Positions 10,858 to 21,803 of a stretch of 64,000 bases of DNA are shown piece after piece. The stretch comes from Phellopilus nigrolimitatus. Lineage: Eukaryota; Basidiomycota; Agaricomycetes; Hymenochaetales; Hymenochaetaceae. How positions within the stretch are numbered: position 1 is the stretch's first letter; each line of letters begins with the position of its first letter. Location: contig JAJOHG010000046.1 in assembly GCA_021029095.1 (NCBI GenBank), positions 1-64,000 on the forward strand, in the 5' to 3' direction. The notes under the pieces are model-generated. The model was not told the origin of the DNA and ran no database searches. It worked only from the letters and a program-made list of their open reading frames with translations. The position numbers were made by a program, and so were the translations under genes.

Positions 10858-11440
10858 TGTACCAGTGTACCACTGGCTACCTTCCGATATCGTCGCGGAA
10901 CGGGTACAGGATCGCGGTTGAGCATAGAGACGGATTGAGGATCGAGGACGAGTACGGACACGGATAGAGGATCAAGCGCGATCGCGGACGCGGACGAAGG
11001 ACCGAGGATCGACGCGGATGACACAGGGATGATGAGTCGAGTCGTGGAGACATCGCGGGGCACTCTTTGTTCAGTTACCTTACTGGGATCGCGCACGGAC
11101 CGTAGACAGAAACGGGATTCAGTATTTAGTCGAGATAGAGGCATCTTTGTACGGGGGTTCCCCCTTCGCGATTACGACACTGAATAGGATTGACACACAC
11201 TTCTCATCTTCTCTCTTCTCGATCTCTCGTTCGCTCTTCTTGACTTCGCGATCGACGCTTGATCCGTTTCTCGACATCGTCATCGTTTCTGAACCTTACT
11301 CGACACCGTCGTCTATCTCGAACGGTCCGCGACCACGACCTCACTGGATCGCCGTCTCGACAGCATCGATAGAGAGGGAGCGAGTCAGCGTCGCGTCGTC
11401 CCAGTGTTGAGTCCCCTGTCGGCTTTTCTCTCTTCTTGAT
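10858..11440 (+). mobile_element. Candidate LTR of a retrotransposon, right end unsure
   Basis: The stretch begins TGTACCAGTGTACCAC directly after a polypurine tract. It contains GAT/CGAGG-rich low-complexity sequence, then the CT-rich run TCTTCTCTCTTCTCGATC common in U5 regions. No second copy is present and the matching CA-3' end was not found, so the limit at about 11440 is a guess. It abuts the truncated Copia sequence, so one element probably interrupted or replaced the other. Confidence 0.38.
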
Positions 11441-11475
11441 CAAGGCACCGTAGATTCCCCGAACCCTGTGGGCTG

Positions 11476-12924
11476 TCTTCGACCGTCTGCGCTACTTGCC
11501 CGAAAGGGTCTCGTAAAGCGGCCGGAAACATTGTTCGGCGCAAGGCCCGCCTTGTTGCGCAGGGATTCAGCCAAGTCCCGGGTGTCGATTACTTCGACAC
11601 ATTTGCACCTGTTGCAAAACTCGCATCAATCCGCGCGGCCCTCGCTATGGCGGCCCGATGCGATCTGGAGTTAGAGCAAGTCGACATAAAGGGGGCTTAC
11701 CTAAATGGAGAGCTCGAGGGCGATGAGGTAATCTATATGCGACACCCACCCGGATATACGCCGCGTGATGCGGGTACTTGCGTATTGAGGTTGAAGAAGA
11801 CATTGTATGGACTCAAGCAGAGTGGCCGACGGTGGTATCAGAAGCTTACATGGATCTTTGTTGATCAGCTCGGACTTCGCAGATGTGATGTCGATCAAGC
11901 TGTCTTTTTTCGCCACACAGGAAATGACTTGATTGTTGTGATTGTGCATGTTGATGATTGCACACTCGCTGCGACAACTTCGAGGCTCATTTCCGAGCTC
12001 AAAGCCGGCCTCGCACAACATGTTGAAGTCACAGATCTCGGGCCACTTCACTGGCTGCTCGGCATCGAAATTCACCGAAATCGCGACCTCCGAACTATTT
12101 CGCTGTCGCAGTCTGGCTACATTGACACAATTTTGCGCCGTTTCGGACTTGACGAACTGAAGCCTGTCAGCTCGCCAATGGATCCGAATGTGCACCTGCA
12201 TAGCTCGCAGGGGCCTACAACTGCACAGGACCGAGCTGCGATGCGCGATGCGCCATATCGCGAGGCGCTCGGCTCGCTGATGTATGCAGCGATGGCAACT
12301 CGGCCTGACATTGCTTTCGCAGTAGCACTGCTCTCGCGTTTTTCGACAAACCCCGGACCGACCCACTGGGATGCAGTCAAGCGTGTATTTCGCTACCTCA
12401 AGGGCTCGCGTGCCCTTCGGCTCACTTACGGTGGAGTTGGTGATGTCGGAGATGGAGGATTGAAGGGATATGCGGATGCGGATGGTAGCATGCAGGAGGA
12501 CAGACGCGCGATCTCAGGTAATGCGTTTCTCATTGACGGAGGAGCTGTCTCGTGGTACTCTAAACGACAGGAAATTGTCTCGCTCTCAACGACCGAGAGC
12601 GAGTATGTTGCGGCCACTCACGCTGCGAAGGAGGCAATCTGGCTTCGCCAACTGATTGGACAAGTCTTCGCACCACTCGAGGGGCCGACAACTTTGTTTT
12701 CCGACAACCAGTCCGCAATCGCACTCACCAAGGACCACCAGTACCACGCTCGCACGAAGCACATCGACATTCGGTACCATTTTCTTCGCTGGGTTTGCGA
12801 AAACGGTACAATCAAACTTATTTACTGTCCTACTGCCGACATGGTCGCCGACGCGCTCACAAAAGCGCTTCCCTCCTTCAAAGTCAAACACTTCGCTGCC
12901 GAGCTCGGGCTCCGCACGGTTTGA
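11476..12924 (+). CDS. Copia-type Pol: reverse transcriptase and RNase H, 5'-truncated
   Basis: The frame is open from about 11476 to the stop at 12924. The N-terminal part reads RRKARLVAQGFSQVPGVDYF, DTFAPVAKLASIR and QVDIKGAYLNGEL, the classic Copia reverse-transcriptase opening. Next come LKKTLYGLKQSGRRWY, the catalytic VDDCT, the segment LHWLLGIEIHR, and the RNase H part with SLSTTESEYVA, LFSDNQSAIAL and RTKHIDIRYHFLR. The first Asp (QVDIKGAYL) and the DD pair are kept, and no internal stop was seen. Gag, protease, integrase and a 5' LTR are missing, so the element is dead as a unit, although the domain could be young. It is followed within 8 bp by a 3' LTR. Normal function is copying element RNA into DNA in cytoplasmic particles. 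Confidence 0.9.
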   Translation, partial: SSTVCATCPKGSRKAAGNIVRRKARLVAQGFSQVPGVDYFDTFAPVAKLASIRAALAMAARCDLELEQVDIKGAYLNGELEGDEVIYMRHPPGYTPRDAGTCVLRLKKTLYGLKQSGRRWYQKLTWIFVDQLGLRRCDVDQAVFFRHTGNDLIVVIVHVDDCTLAATTSRLISELKAGLAQHVEVTDLGPLHWLLGIEIHRNRDLRTISLSQSGYIDTILRRFGLDELKPVSSPMDPNVHLHSSQGPTTAQDRAAMRDAPYREALGSLMYAAMATRPDIAFAVALLSRFSTNPGPTHWDAVKRVFRYLKGSRALRLTYGGVGDVGDGGLKGYADADGSMQEDRRAISGNAFLIDGGAVSWYSKRQEIVSLSTTESEYVAATHAAKEAIWLRQLIGQVFAPLEGPTTLFSDNQSAIALTKDHQYHARTKHIDIRYHFLRWVCENGTIKLIYCPTADMVADALTKALPSFKVKHFAAELGLRTV

Positions 12925-12931
12925 GGGGGAG

Positions 12932-13476
12932 TGTTGGAGTTCATACCGGCGGACCGGCGAGCTCACAGCGAGTAGCTCGGGCCGAGCGACACCTCGCCTC
13001 GCGCACTTGGAGGCTCGGTGGCGCGTGCTCGGCTCGCGCCGCCTGCAAGCACAGTGGCTCGGCCCCGAGGCCACTTAACTCGCCACTGGCTGCTCAGCTC
13101 GCGCCTCTGAGCCCCTCGTTCTCGGACCTTTGTTATTTGCGCCTCGCTAGTTCATGATTCTTTTGTCTCTTTGTTTCTTATCTCGCTGTTTACTCCTTTA
13201 GTACGAAAAGCGGCTCGCTGAGAGAGCCGAGAATTGTAGTATAAAAACAGACTTTTATTCTTTCGCCCACCTCAGACGTTCGCTACACCGCGCAACGACT
13301 GAGGTGAGTTATCCATTTATTAACCGAGTCTATTGTACCAATACTCATTGATTATACTAGCTTACTTTTGTATTAGGTTAGTTGTCAATTGACTAGATGT
13401 TCGCTACACCGCGCAACGACTGAGCTTACTTTTGTATTAGCTGTCCGGCGCGGTTCCAGGTCTCACCCCGACAACA
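12932..13476 (+). mobile_element. 3' LTR of the truncated Copia element
   Basis: The LTR starts TGTTGGAGTTC directly after the polypurine tract TTGAGGGGGAG and ends CCCGACAACA, giving a TGTTG/CAACA terminal inverted pair typical of Copia LTRs (545 bp). A TATA-like GTATAAAAACAG lies near 13240. The segment GTTCGCTACACCGCGCAACGACTGAG occurs twice inside (about 13274 and 13400), so the LTR carries an internal duplication. No 5' partner LTR is in the window. Confidence 0.75.
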
Positions 13477-14029
13477 GCAATGTAACCAGCTTCTCTGAAT
13501 CGCACCATCTGAAATAAAGGCGCATATTTGATTTTCCCATATGAAAAACTATTTCACTATCCTTTTCCGACTGTGAATCTTTACGTTCGGGCTTTACATA
13601 CGGACATCGAGTCACTCGACACATAAGTGGACTACTTGCCTTGAAGTGGCAACGACCATGAAAGAACGCTAGCGGTCTCACTAATTGCTTTTATACGATC
13701 CACGACATCTGAAATAGGTACGAGTGTCCGGTCCTAATTGAGCTCTGACAGTGTAACGAATAAATACAGTAGGCAAGCAAAAGATGAACGGAAGCACGCA
13801 AAGCTCTGGTTGAAATATCCGGGCTCTTTGAGTATAGACCTGCAGCTAAAGGTCAGCAATGGAGTCTTCAACAAGTACCAGAAATTGCTCAAGTGAGGTA
13901 GAAATGACTCCTTATGTGGTAACTCACCATATTATGTGTACCACAGTTACTGGTCATCTACACATCTACGTCATCTCCCTACTGTTTGTATTCCAGCAGA
14001 TGTCTGAAACGTGAACTATCCGACCCCAG
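13477..14029. other. Non-coding stretch between Copia LTR and pseudogene
   Basis: No gene is seen. The first 50 bases (CAGCTTCTCTGAATCG and on to GGCGCATATTTGAT) resemble the sequence at about 23535-23580, which lies upstream of the intact F-box-like paralogue. This suggests shared repeat or duplicated flank. Confidence 0.4.
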
Positions 14030-15545
14030 TCTTAAACAAGCCTATGTTCGATCCCGCGGTTTGTGCAATGGAGTCCGGTCTCGACCAACGCATGCTTTTT
14101 AGCGTTAAGATGACACGGAGACAGCGTGAACACGCACAGATTGGGGAGCCGGCTCAAAACTGCAACGATCATTTCATCCCAATAGTCCTCGGAAGATAGT
14201 TTGGTGTCGATCGGTAGACCCCTTTAATCTCTGAGGTGCAGCTCCTGAAGCGACGCGGAAAGTGACAGTGAGTGTGTAGAGCGAAGAAAACGGGAGATTT
14301 CTTCGATCTCCAATGATCACAGCCCGGTACAATAAGGCAGAACAGCGTTTACGATTTCATTGAAGTTTAGAGCCAGCTCTTCTATAACCAAAACCTCGAG
14401 TGTGGGTAATGTAGGCTGAAGGGACAATAGGAGCGATGTATGGCCTTGTCCCATATGGCCTTGTCCCAAGGCGAACAAATGGGATCCCCGCACTGCAATT
14501 TTTCTTATTGCGTAGCCCATTCTAGGTCGGAGGAGCCATTCAAGATAGGGTTCAGCTGCTTTGTTTGCTTTCCCGTAAAGACCAATCTCTTTAAGGCGGA
14601 AACAAAAGACCAGGTCGTCGAGACGTCTGCTAACGTCATATATCTGGGTAGAATGTCTGACCTGCCATCATCTAAGGCTTAAGAAGTTGAGCAACGGCAA
14701 GCGTGACAAGGCTTCGAAAAGTTCGTCTAGAGATAGCGAAATTTCAATGTTGCCTCCTATTGACAGCCGTTTCAAGTATCGAAAACTCGATAGACTCTTG
14801 ATGGCATCAAGTACGTATGGACTACGTGGATCTGGTTCAGACGGAAGCAGAAGAGATAAACTTTCGACGTTAGGAGCCACGCTCGGCAGGACAGTAAGAA
14901 GATAGAATGTTCTATCCGCATCTTGCGGGGAACGAGGATTGAACCATTCAACGCAGATATGACGTGTCCAGGGCCCGACGAGCGGGTTACGGCGTAAAAG
15001 AGATAAGCCAGGGTTTGCATAAACCTGAAATGCACGTCGTATGGCACGTTGCGCTGGTCTGGTCCACGAACGATGGATAAGACTCATAGTCCTGAGCGCC
15101 TTGAGAACATTGCGTCCGATGCGCTGCCATAGAAGTGAGCCTGCACAGGCCGCGAGTTGTCGTGCAAAATGCCGTGCGCGTCATACCTTACTTGCTGTGA
15201 ATTTGCCTCCGCGACGATATCCATGATAAATTTAGGAATTCCAGCTGTAACTAAGGCCGTTAGCCGTGGCAAAGACCGCTCGTACGCAGTCTGGCGTCTG
15301 CTGTCTGCAATTTCGAGCAAAACATCTTCCTCGCTCGAGAAGGAGACATCCTCGGGTCTGAATAGAGGATTTCGAAGTAGACGGAGTAAGTCGTTGAAGG
15401 TAGAGAGTAGGAGACGAGGGCAAGTTTTCCCACCAAACAGAAAGGACGCCAGCATAGCATCAGACTCGGATTTGAATCGTACACGAGCTTCTGAGCCTGT
15501 GTCCACGAAATACCGACCCTGGGCAGATCCAGGAGCATCCGCCAT
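14030..15545 (-). pseudogene. F-box/LRR-like family pseudogene
   Basis: The sequence is homologous along its length to the intact 525-residue gene at 21804-23381. Matching blocks in order are RYFVDTGSEARVRFKSESDAM, DSRRQTAYERSLP, MSLIHRSWTRPAQRAIRRAF, GPWTRHICVEWF, PYLEWLLRPRMGYAIRK and a final LSRLPNLCVFTLSP. The blocks lie in different frames. One shift lies just before MSLIHRSWT (about 15090-15120), a stop follows LPLLNFLSLR at 14668, and further breaks lie near 14520, 14317 and 14230. The start is placed at ATG 15545 by comparison with the paralogue. The family has a leading degenerate CLVHRSWT segment, where F-box proteins often have a similar motif, and LRR-like repeats; its targets are unknown. 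Confidence 0.8.
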
Positions 15546-15684
15546 GGTTGATTTGAAGTACGTGAATCGAGGAAGCGAAGTGAGATGACAAGTTGCGTCA
15601 TGCACATCGGCACGGCCACGGCACGGGCACGAAACATTATCATTTGTACGGACGCCTAACGACCTGCGTTCAACGTCAATACTC

Positions 15685-16977
15685 ATGTCAACGCTCGCTT
15701 TAGCATCACCTACTGAAGATGGATCTGAGCGCCTGGCGAGGAAACGGCCAAGATTGGCTGATTCGCAGTCATCCTCACAGTCAGACTTGAAAATCGCTCC
15801 TAGCACGAACGCTGTTCACGACGAGGATTACTATTTCCCAGACGGCAGCTGTATCATCCGGGTCGAGGACACGCTGTTTCATGTGCTTCAGGCTTGACCT
15901 AATCTTCGATCATTTTGTACGACACAGACTAACACCGCATCACCCAGGTCCATCGCTCCATCCTGTCGCGCGACTCGTCTTCGTTCTCGACGCTGTTCAC
16001 ACTGCCCCAAGGACACCAGAAATGCGGGGGGTCAACAGACGAGGATCCTATCATTCTGACAGGAGATACGGTGCACAGGTTCAAGGATTTCCTATGGGCA
16101 ATGTATGCCATGTGAGCGGCCAAAGCCTATTGCGATTCTTCACTCGTCAGTTTACCCCTACGTTAGGCCGCACGATACTAAACGCATTCTTGACGCACAA
16201 AATGACGTGCTTAAGCTTCTCAACATTGCCACAATTGCGAACAAGTACGCCTTCAAGTCATTGGAGACCTGGGCGTGTGACGCCCTTCTAGAGTGTGTCT
16301 CGTACAAGCAGTTCTCGTTCGATGAATCCAATTTGGACCGCTTCGTGCAGCTCAGGACCACCATCCGCCTCGCACAAATTTGTCAGCACCGCCGCCTTCT
16401 GAAACGGTCAGTCGGCATCTTGGAACGAAGCCTCGAAACGTCTCCCACGTGCCTTGCACTTGCGCTCTCGCTCGCCGATGAGTTTGTCCCACCCATCCCC
16501 TCGCTTACTGGCTCCGCATACTTTGCCGCTCTCCTCCGCGGACCCGCGTTCTGGGATGCACCCGAAATGCGTGTCTCCGAATCTCAGAGACAATGCATGC
16601 TGAAGGGATACTATACACTCACGCGCGAGTGGGCGCGCCTGAGCGCCCACCCGCCTGAATGCAAGCATGGGGCATCGTGTGGCTCATCTGACCGAGAGCA
16701 GTGTGCGGCGATCTGGAACTTATTTTGGCTAGGGCAAGTCGCAAGGAAGGACATGCAGGAGTTGGACCTGGCTGACGTCGGTGGGCGGCTGCGGATGATT
16801 CTGAAAGAGATTGATAAGCATAACTTGGTCAGTACTCATGCTATTCATTGCAAGCTCTGAACATCATCTCTACAATAGATTTTTGGAATGACGAAAGAAT
16901 GCAAGATAGGAATTAAGAAAAGCCTGACTGAAAGGATCAAGGCGTTCCAAACTAATCTTGTAGATTACTTTCTCTAA
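15685..16977 (+). CDS. BTB/POZ-domain protein
   Basis: Four exons are read: 15685-15882, 15948-16111, 16167-16827 and 16879-16977, giving 373 residues with every phase agreeing. After a charged N-terminus with RKRPRLAD, a possible nuclear signal, comes the BTB fold: DEDYYFPDGSCIIRVEDTLF, HRSILSRDSSSFSTLFTL, PIILTGDTVHRFKDFLWAMY and ANKYAFKSLETWACDALL. The C-terminal half is the helical region usual in this large Agaricomycete BTB family and ends RIKAFQTNLVDYFL. BTB domains dimerise, and some act as Cullin-3 adaptors; no substrate-binding domain is recognised here, so the role is open. The start lies 140 bp from the divergent pseudogene at 14030-15545. Confidence 0.85.
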
Positions 16978-17095
16978 CGCGCATACGCCTTGGTACTAAA
17001 ACTGACAAAAAAAGGCTCAATCTTCTGTATTCCCGTCTTTTTGCAGCTTTTTGCTATGTAGAATCTGACACCCGAAGACACGTTCGAGCTAAGAG

Positions 17096-18610
17096 TCAAG
17101 CAAACAGCCATCGGGCACCATAGAGCAAAGTGGCTGCAACAGTCACCGTAATCAAGCGGAAAGCTGCTTTCTTCCGCGTGAGACTCCGAAAGGACGAAGG
17201 AGGCCCCTTTGCGCCAGCCTCTTCGATGGCAGTGATTTCCGCGTCTGTGAGCTCGGCTGCGCGGTCCAAGAATAAGCCATTATCTATAGGAAACAAGCAG
17301 GCTTGGAAAGCGGACGTACGGAGGTCCGGTACCGCGAGATACTCTTCAAGGCGCTCTTTCTTTGTTGTCGTCCTGTCAGTTATATTCCGTTGATTCAGAT
17401 TTTCATTGTTTCTCTGAGAAAACGAAGATGCATACGTGACGATCACGATGCCCTTGCTCTTCAACCACGAGAAGATCACCTGCGCGGGCGTCGCACCGAT
17501 CCGCTCGCCGATATTGCTCAGTACCTGGTCGACAGGTCCGCCTGGAGTCTTCGTTATCGGGCTGATAAATGAATAATGAATGAATATCATAAGAATTCTA
17601 GAAAAATGTATAGAAGAGAAACTGACGCGAGCGAACCGAAAGCCTCAAGTACGATGCCTTGTTTTGAGGCATACGTGACGAGATCCTTGTTTTGCACCCA
17701 GTTATACGGATGGAGGCGAATCTAGTTCAAAGAACACAGAGGTATTAAGAATAACTTGAAACGTGAAGAACGGGCACCAGACAAGAAACGCGAACCTGGT
17801 TTACGGAAGGCTTGATACGCGCTGTCTTCGCTAGGTCCTGCAGCTGCTGGACGGTGAAGTTGCTAACCCCGATACTCCTACAGTGTATACAATATTGAAT
17901 ACCAAGATGAACACCGTCAAGACAATACACCGCGTACTTTGCCAAGCCGGAATCCTTAATCTTCTCCAACCCGCGCCATGTATTCTCGATCGTCCCATCA
18001 ACTATCGCCGGGCTGTGGAAAAGATACAGGTCGACCTGCTTCAGTCCGAGCTTCAAATCACAAAATAAAATATTGCATCAGCACTCTGGCGCTTCTGACT
18101 TTCCTTTGCGTTTTTCCAAGCATTATGTGCATATTGCATACCTTTTTTAGGCTGTCCAGGATCGCCTCGCTGACTTTCCCACCGCCATACTTCGTTGTAA
18201 TGTACACCTCGCTGCGCGGCAGGGCCTCATCCCGGAGTGCATTCCCGACGAATTCCTCATTTTCGTAAACTGCTAAAAGTTAGCCGAAGAAGGTGTTTTG
18301 TTCGAGGCAGTCATGGGTACGCACTCTGTGCGGTGTCTATGTGCGTGAAGCCATTTTCGAGTGCCATTCCGACGGCCGCCGTCGCGTCCTGCCACCGACG
18401 CATGCCATCAAACACTCATATAATCTCCCTGCGCATTAAACGACGAAAGCGTTCGACGTACCTTCCGTAATATTTCGGTCCCCGTGCCAAATGCAATAGC
18501 GGGGATCTACGCGCATACAAATGTTTCTCGGCACCTTCACATGGTAGGTAAGTTCGTGTTCGCGTGCGCACCTCGTTCCCGTCGTTGAGCTTGATCGACC
18601 CGAACGGCAT
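17096..18610 (-). CDS. Aldo-keto reductase with C-terminal membrane anchor
   Basis: A multi-exon gene (about eight short introns) starting MPFGSIKLNDGNE at 18610. The AKR catalytic tetrad is visible: Asp in HIDTAQ, Tyr in YENEEFVG, Lys in TTKYGGG and His in YLFHSPA. Later AKR signatures are SIGVSNFTVQQLQDL, PSVNQ, and a C-terminal TTKKERLEEYLAV, which in the family contributes to NADP(H) binding. The enzyme should reduce aldehydes or ketones with NADPH. After the catalytic domain comes TRKKAAFRLITVTVAATLLY GARWLFA, a single hydrophobic segment preceded by basic residues, which looks like a tail anchor. Most soluble AKRs lack this. The gene is a tandem paralogue of the gene at 19130-20512, same strand, about 520 bp apart. 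Confidence 0.88.
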
Positions 18611-19129
18611 GGTGCTCTGGTGCTAGTTGTAAGAGGAGTCAATGTAGAACGAGGGCAGTGGTGAGAGTCGAAGGTGAATTGTTTTTTATAAGAATACATT
18701 CCATGCCGATGCCGTTGTGGTACGCGTCATGACGGCGATCTGAGGCTAGATGGCGAACAACTTAGATTAACGTATTTTGATAAGATATCGGAAAAATATG
18801 CGATTGGTCAGTTATATTGACTCTGCAGTGCCCGTAAATTATATTCAGGGAATGGAGGCAACGCTCGATAATTGGTAGCGATATCTCGGCAGAAAGGATA
18901 AAGAAGACCTTGCAGTTCATTTCCATCCAGTTTGACACTCATGCGCCTCAGTTTGAGCACTAACAAACTGATGTAAGAACGCAGTATGCTCAATTTCGCA
19001 CAGCCATTGAAATCTGTATAGAACTTGACACTCGAAGACACAAGCGAGGGGAAAGTCATGCGAGCAGCCATCGAGCCCCGTAGATCAAAGCAACTGCAAT
19101 AGTTACCGTAACCAAACGAAAAGTTGCCT
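18611..19129. other. Intergenic region between tandem aldo-keto reductases
   Basis: It holds the promoter of the downstream copy and the 3' flank of the upstream one. The part at 19050-19129 still encodes, out of frame, the lost membrane tail of the upstream paralogue (FRLVTVTIAVALIYGARWLL). The rest has no recognisable gene. Confidence 0.6.
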
Positions 19130-20512
19130 TTATTGTGTGAAGCTCCGAAAGGAAGGAGGGCCCTTTGCGCCGGCCTCTTCGATGGCAGTAATTTCTGCAT
19201 CTGTGAGCTCAGCTATGCATTCCAAAGTTAATTCGACATATAAGATGGTGGTTATATGAGCAGTCGTACGGAGGTAGGCTACGGCGAGGTACTCCTCGAG
19301 GCGCTCTTTCTTTGTCGTTGTCCTGTCAAAATCATAATCCGTTGGTTCAGGTTTTCTTTGTACTTCCGGGAGAAGGAAGATGCATACGTGACGATCACGA
19401 CGCCCTTGCTCTTCACCCACGAGAAGATCACCTGCGCGGGCGTCGCACCGATCCGCTCGCCGATATTGCTCAGTACCTGGTCGACGGGTCCGCCTGGGGT
19501 CTTCGTTATCGGGCTGAGAAATAAAAACGAACAAACATCAGGATCATGATAATAAAACGGATATAGAGAACAGAAACTGACGTGAGGGAACTATATGCCT
19601 CGAGTACAATTCCCTGTCTTGAGGCATACACGATGAGGTCCTTGTTCTGAGTCCAATTATATGGATGGAAGTGGATCTATCCAGAGAAGAGGCAATAAGT
19701 ATGCAAATACAAATTGTATAAAGTAAGACAAACCTGATTTACAGCTGGCTTGATCCGCGCTATCTTGTCCAGGTCCTGCAGCTGCTGAACGGAGAAGTTG
19801 CTGACCCCGATACTCCTGTAACACAAAAAATCTGGGGTTAAAAAACAAACTACCATGACGATACTGCACGCACTTTGCCAAGCCGGCATCTTTAATCTTC
19901 TCAAACTCGCGCCATGTATTCTCGAGCGTCCCGTCGACCATTGCCGGGTTATGAATAAGATAAAGGTCGACTTGCTTCAGTCCGAGCTTTAAAGATATCG
20001 CGTCAGCCATCCAGCGGAAAGGAACTCCTTGCAGCATCATGTATACGATGCATACTTTCTGCAAACTGCTTTGAATCGCATCCCTGACCTTGCCGGTGCC
20101 GTACTTGGTCGTGACGAATAATTCATCGCGCTGGAGGCCCTCCTCCCGGATTGCGTCCCCGACAAACTCCTCGTTCGCGTAAACTGTTACGCCGTTAAAA
20201 TATAAAGGTCCTAGAGGAAAGATGCACGCACACTGCGCGGTATCGATGTGCGAGAAGCCGTTCTCAAGCGCCTGTCCGATGTACGCAGTCACGTCCTGCC
20301 AATGCGCACCACAGTGTATTATAATCCTTCGTAAACTAAAAGGACGACGAGAGCAATCTACACACCTTCCCCTTCATCGTCGAACCCGAACCGAACGCGA
20401 TAGCCGGTATCTGCGTACACACAGACTTCTCTCAGCACCTTCGTATCCGGTAATGTTCGCATCGCATGCGCACCTCATTCCCGTCGTTGAGCTTGACCGA
20501 CTCGAATGGCAT
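19130..20512 (-). CDS. Aldo-keto reductase, tail-less paralogue
   Basis: The start is MPFESVKLNDGNE at 20512, and the intron layout mirrors that of the neighbour at 17096-18610. Catalytic residues are kept: Asp in HIDTAQ, Tyr in VYANEEFVG, Lys in TTKYGTG and His in YLIHNPA. SIGVSNFSVQQLQDL and TTTKKERLEEYLAV follow. The protein ends GAKGPPSFRSFTQ at 19130. The paralogue continues there into a transmembrane tail, and the tail-coding DNA is still present downstream here but in another frame. A one-base deletion just after the SFRSF codons explains the loss. The enzyme is therefore expected to be soluble. Substrate unknown. Confidence 0.86.
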
Positions 20513-20838
20513 GATGGTCTGCTGCTAATCTTTATGAAAAGACTAGGACGTGGACAATGGGGGGAGCTAAAAAGGACTTGTTGTTATTTATGACATCGGA
20601 GGCCGTGAGTGTACATGGTGACGGTCTGTCGCAATTAGTATGTACTGATAAGATAACGGGGCGAGACGTTTTCGCTTTTCGCCGTGCTTTCGCGAAGGTG
20701 TCGTGCACCGTTGTCAATGACAGATGGGAATCATCGCACCGGCCTTTCGCTCTTTCCTTCATGCGATTTATACAAGCTGACGAGTAATCCCACGGACGTC
20801 GTTCCACTTAGGTAACCACTTCCGTGCGTGGAAGCAGA
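20513..20838. other. Intergenic region upstream of the aldo-keto reductase
   Basis: It serves as the promoter region of the minus-strand reductase. No gene is recognised. Confidence 0.5.
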
Positions 20839-21290
20839 ATGGCACAGTCGCCAACAGACGCCTGGTTCCTCGGGTGAGACTGCATTGTTTTTCTATTCAA
20901 AAGACTGCTCGCGGAGTCGAACTAATTGCGCTTCTGTTCTTCCTTGACGCTTAACTCTGCTTCCTATGCCTTTGTTCATCCATCTTTACACGGTATCTTT
21001 TGTCGTACCGGATACCCATTTAATACCGACGTCATCTTGCGCATCGCAGTGCCTCGAAGGAAGAAGTATGCTTCGTTTCCAATTAAAATCTTGGACACTT
21101 TTGCTGATTTACCTCTGTTTATTTTCTGCCAGGCGTCAACCACGCTTTAGAGCAAGACGGGCGCGTCGCCATACTCACCGTAAACCGCGTTCAATTCCGC
21201 ACTTCACCTAAGCTCGTAGACTTCTTCAAGCTCCATCTGCTTACCATACCTTCGCAACATCGCAAGGGATTGGATTTTGGAAAAACCATT
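20839..21290 (+). pseudogene. Possible gene fragment of unknown family
   Basis: ATG 20839 opens MAQSPTDAWFL, followed at once by a good splice donor (GGGTGAGAC). After a pyrimidine-rich tract ending CTGCCAG near 21134, a second segment reads VNHALEQDGRVAILTVNRVQ and then FRTSPKLVDFFKLHLL. Both look like real protein, but joining them directly gives the wrong frame. No continuation is found after about 21290. It may be a decayed gene or one with an intermediate exon I missed. The family is not recognised. Confidence 0.28.
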
Positions 21291-21803
21291 TGTATTTGTT
21301 TCTCATGTGTACTTACCCAAAGCATGGCTCGTGTGTATACCCCGCATGTATTTTGCTATTTCGCCCTTTTCCTTACTTTTTTGACGATCAATTACGGCTT
21401 TGACGCACAGGGATTTGACGCAAAGACAGGACAACTCTTTCAACGGATGGGACTAATCTTAGGGCAATCATTGGGTAGATATCTTTAGCTGGGTTGCTTA
21501 GACTGCATATATAAATATGTACTCGTCATATGGAATGTGGACCAGTCGCGTTTGACAACGCAAGTGTCACCGATTCCCAACAAGGATCCTTGGTACCGAG
21601 AAAAGTTCGCCAAGTGTTCCTATATTGCTCACAAACGCTCCCCCACTCGCAGTTCCCAAATTGAAGCAAAAGCGCAAAGCCGACAACGCCCAGGAACCCC
21701 ATTTCTAGAGCAAAAGATCATATCCCCGCACTCTCCACTTCTTTACCCCTAAGACACGTCGAATATCGGCGCGGGCGACGATTTGGATCCTGGACGTGGG
21801 CCA
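21291..21803. other. Intergenic, nothing recognised
   Basis: AT-rich sequence between the fragment at 20839-21290 and the 3' end of the F-box-like gene. No coding or repeat signal is supported. Confidence 0.5.
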
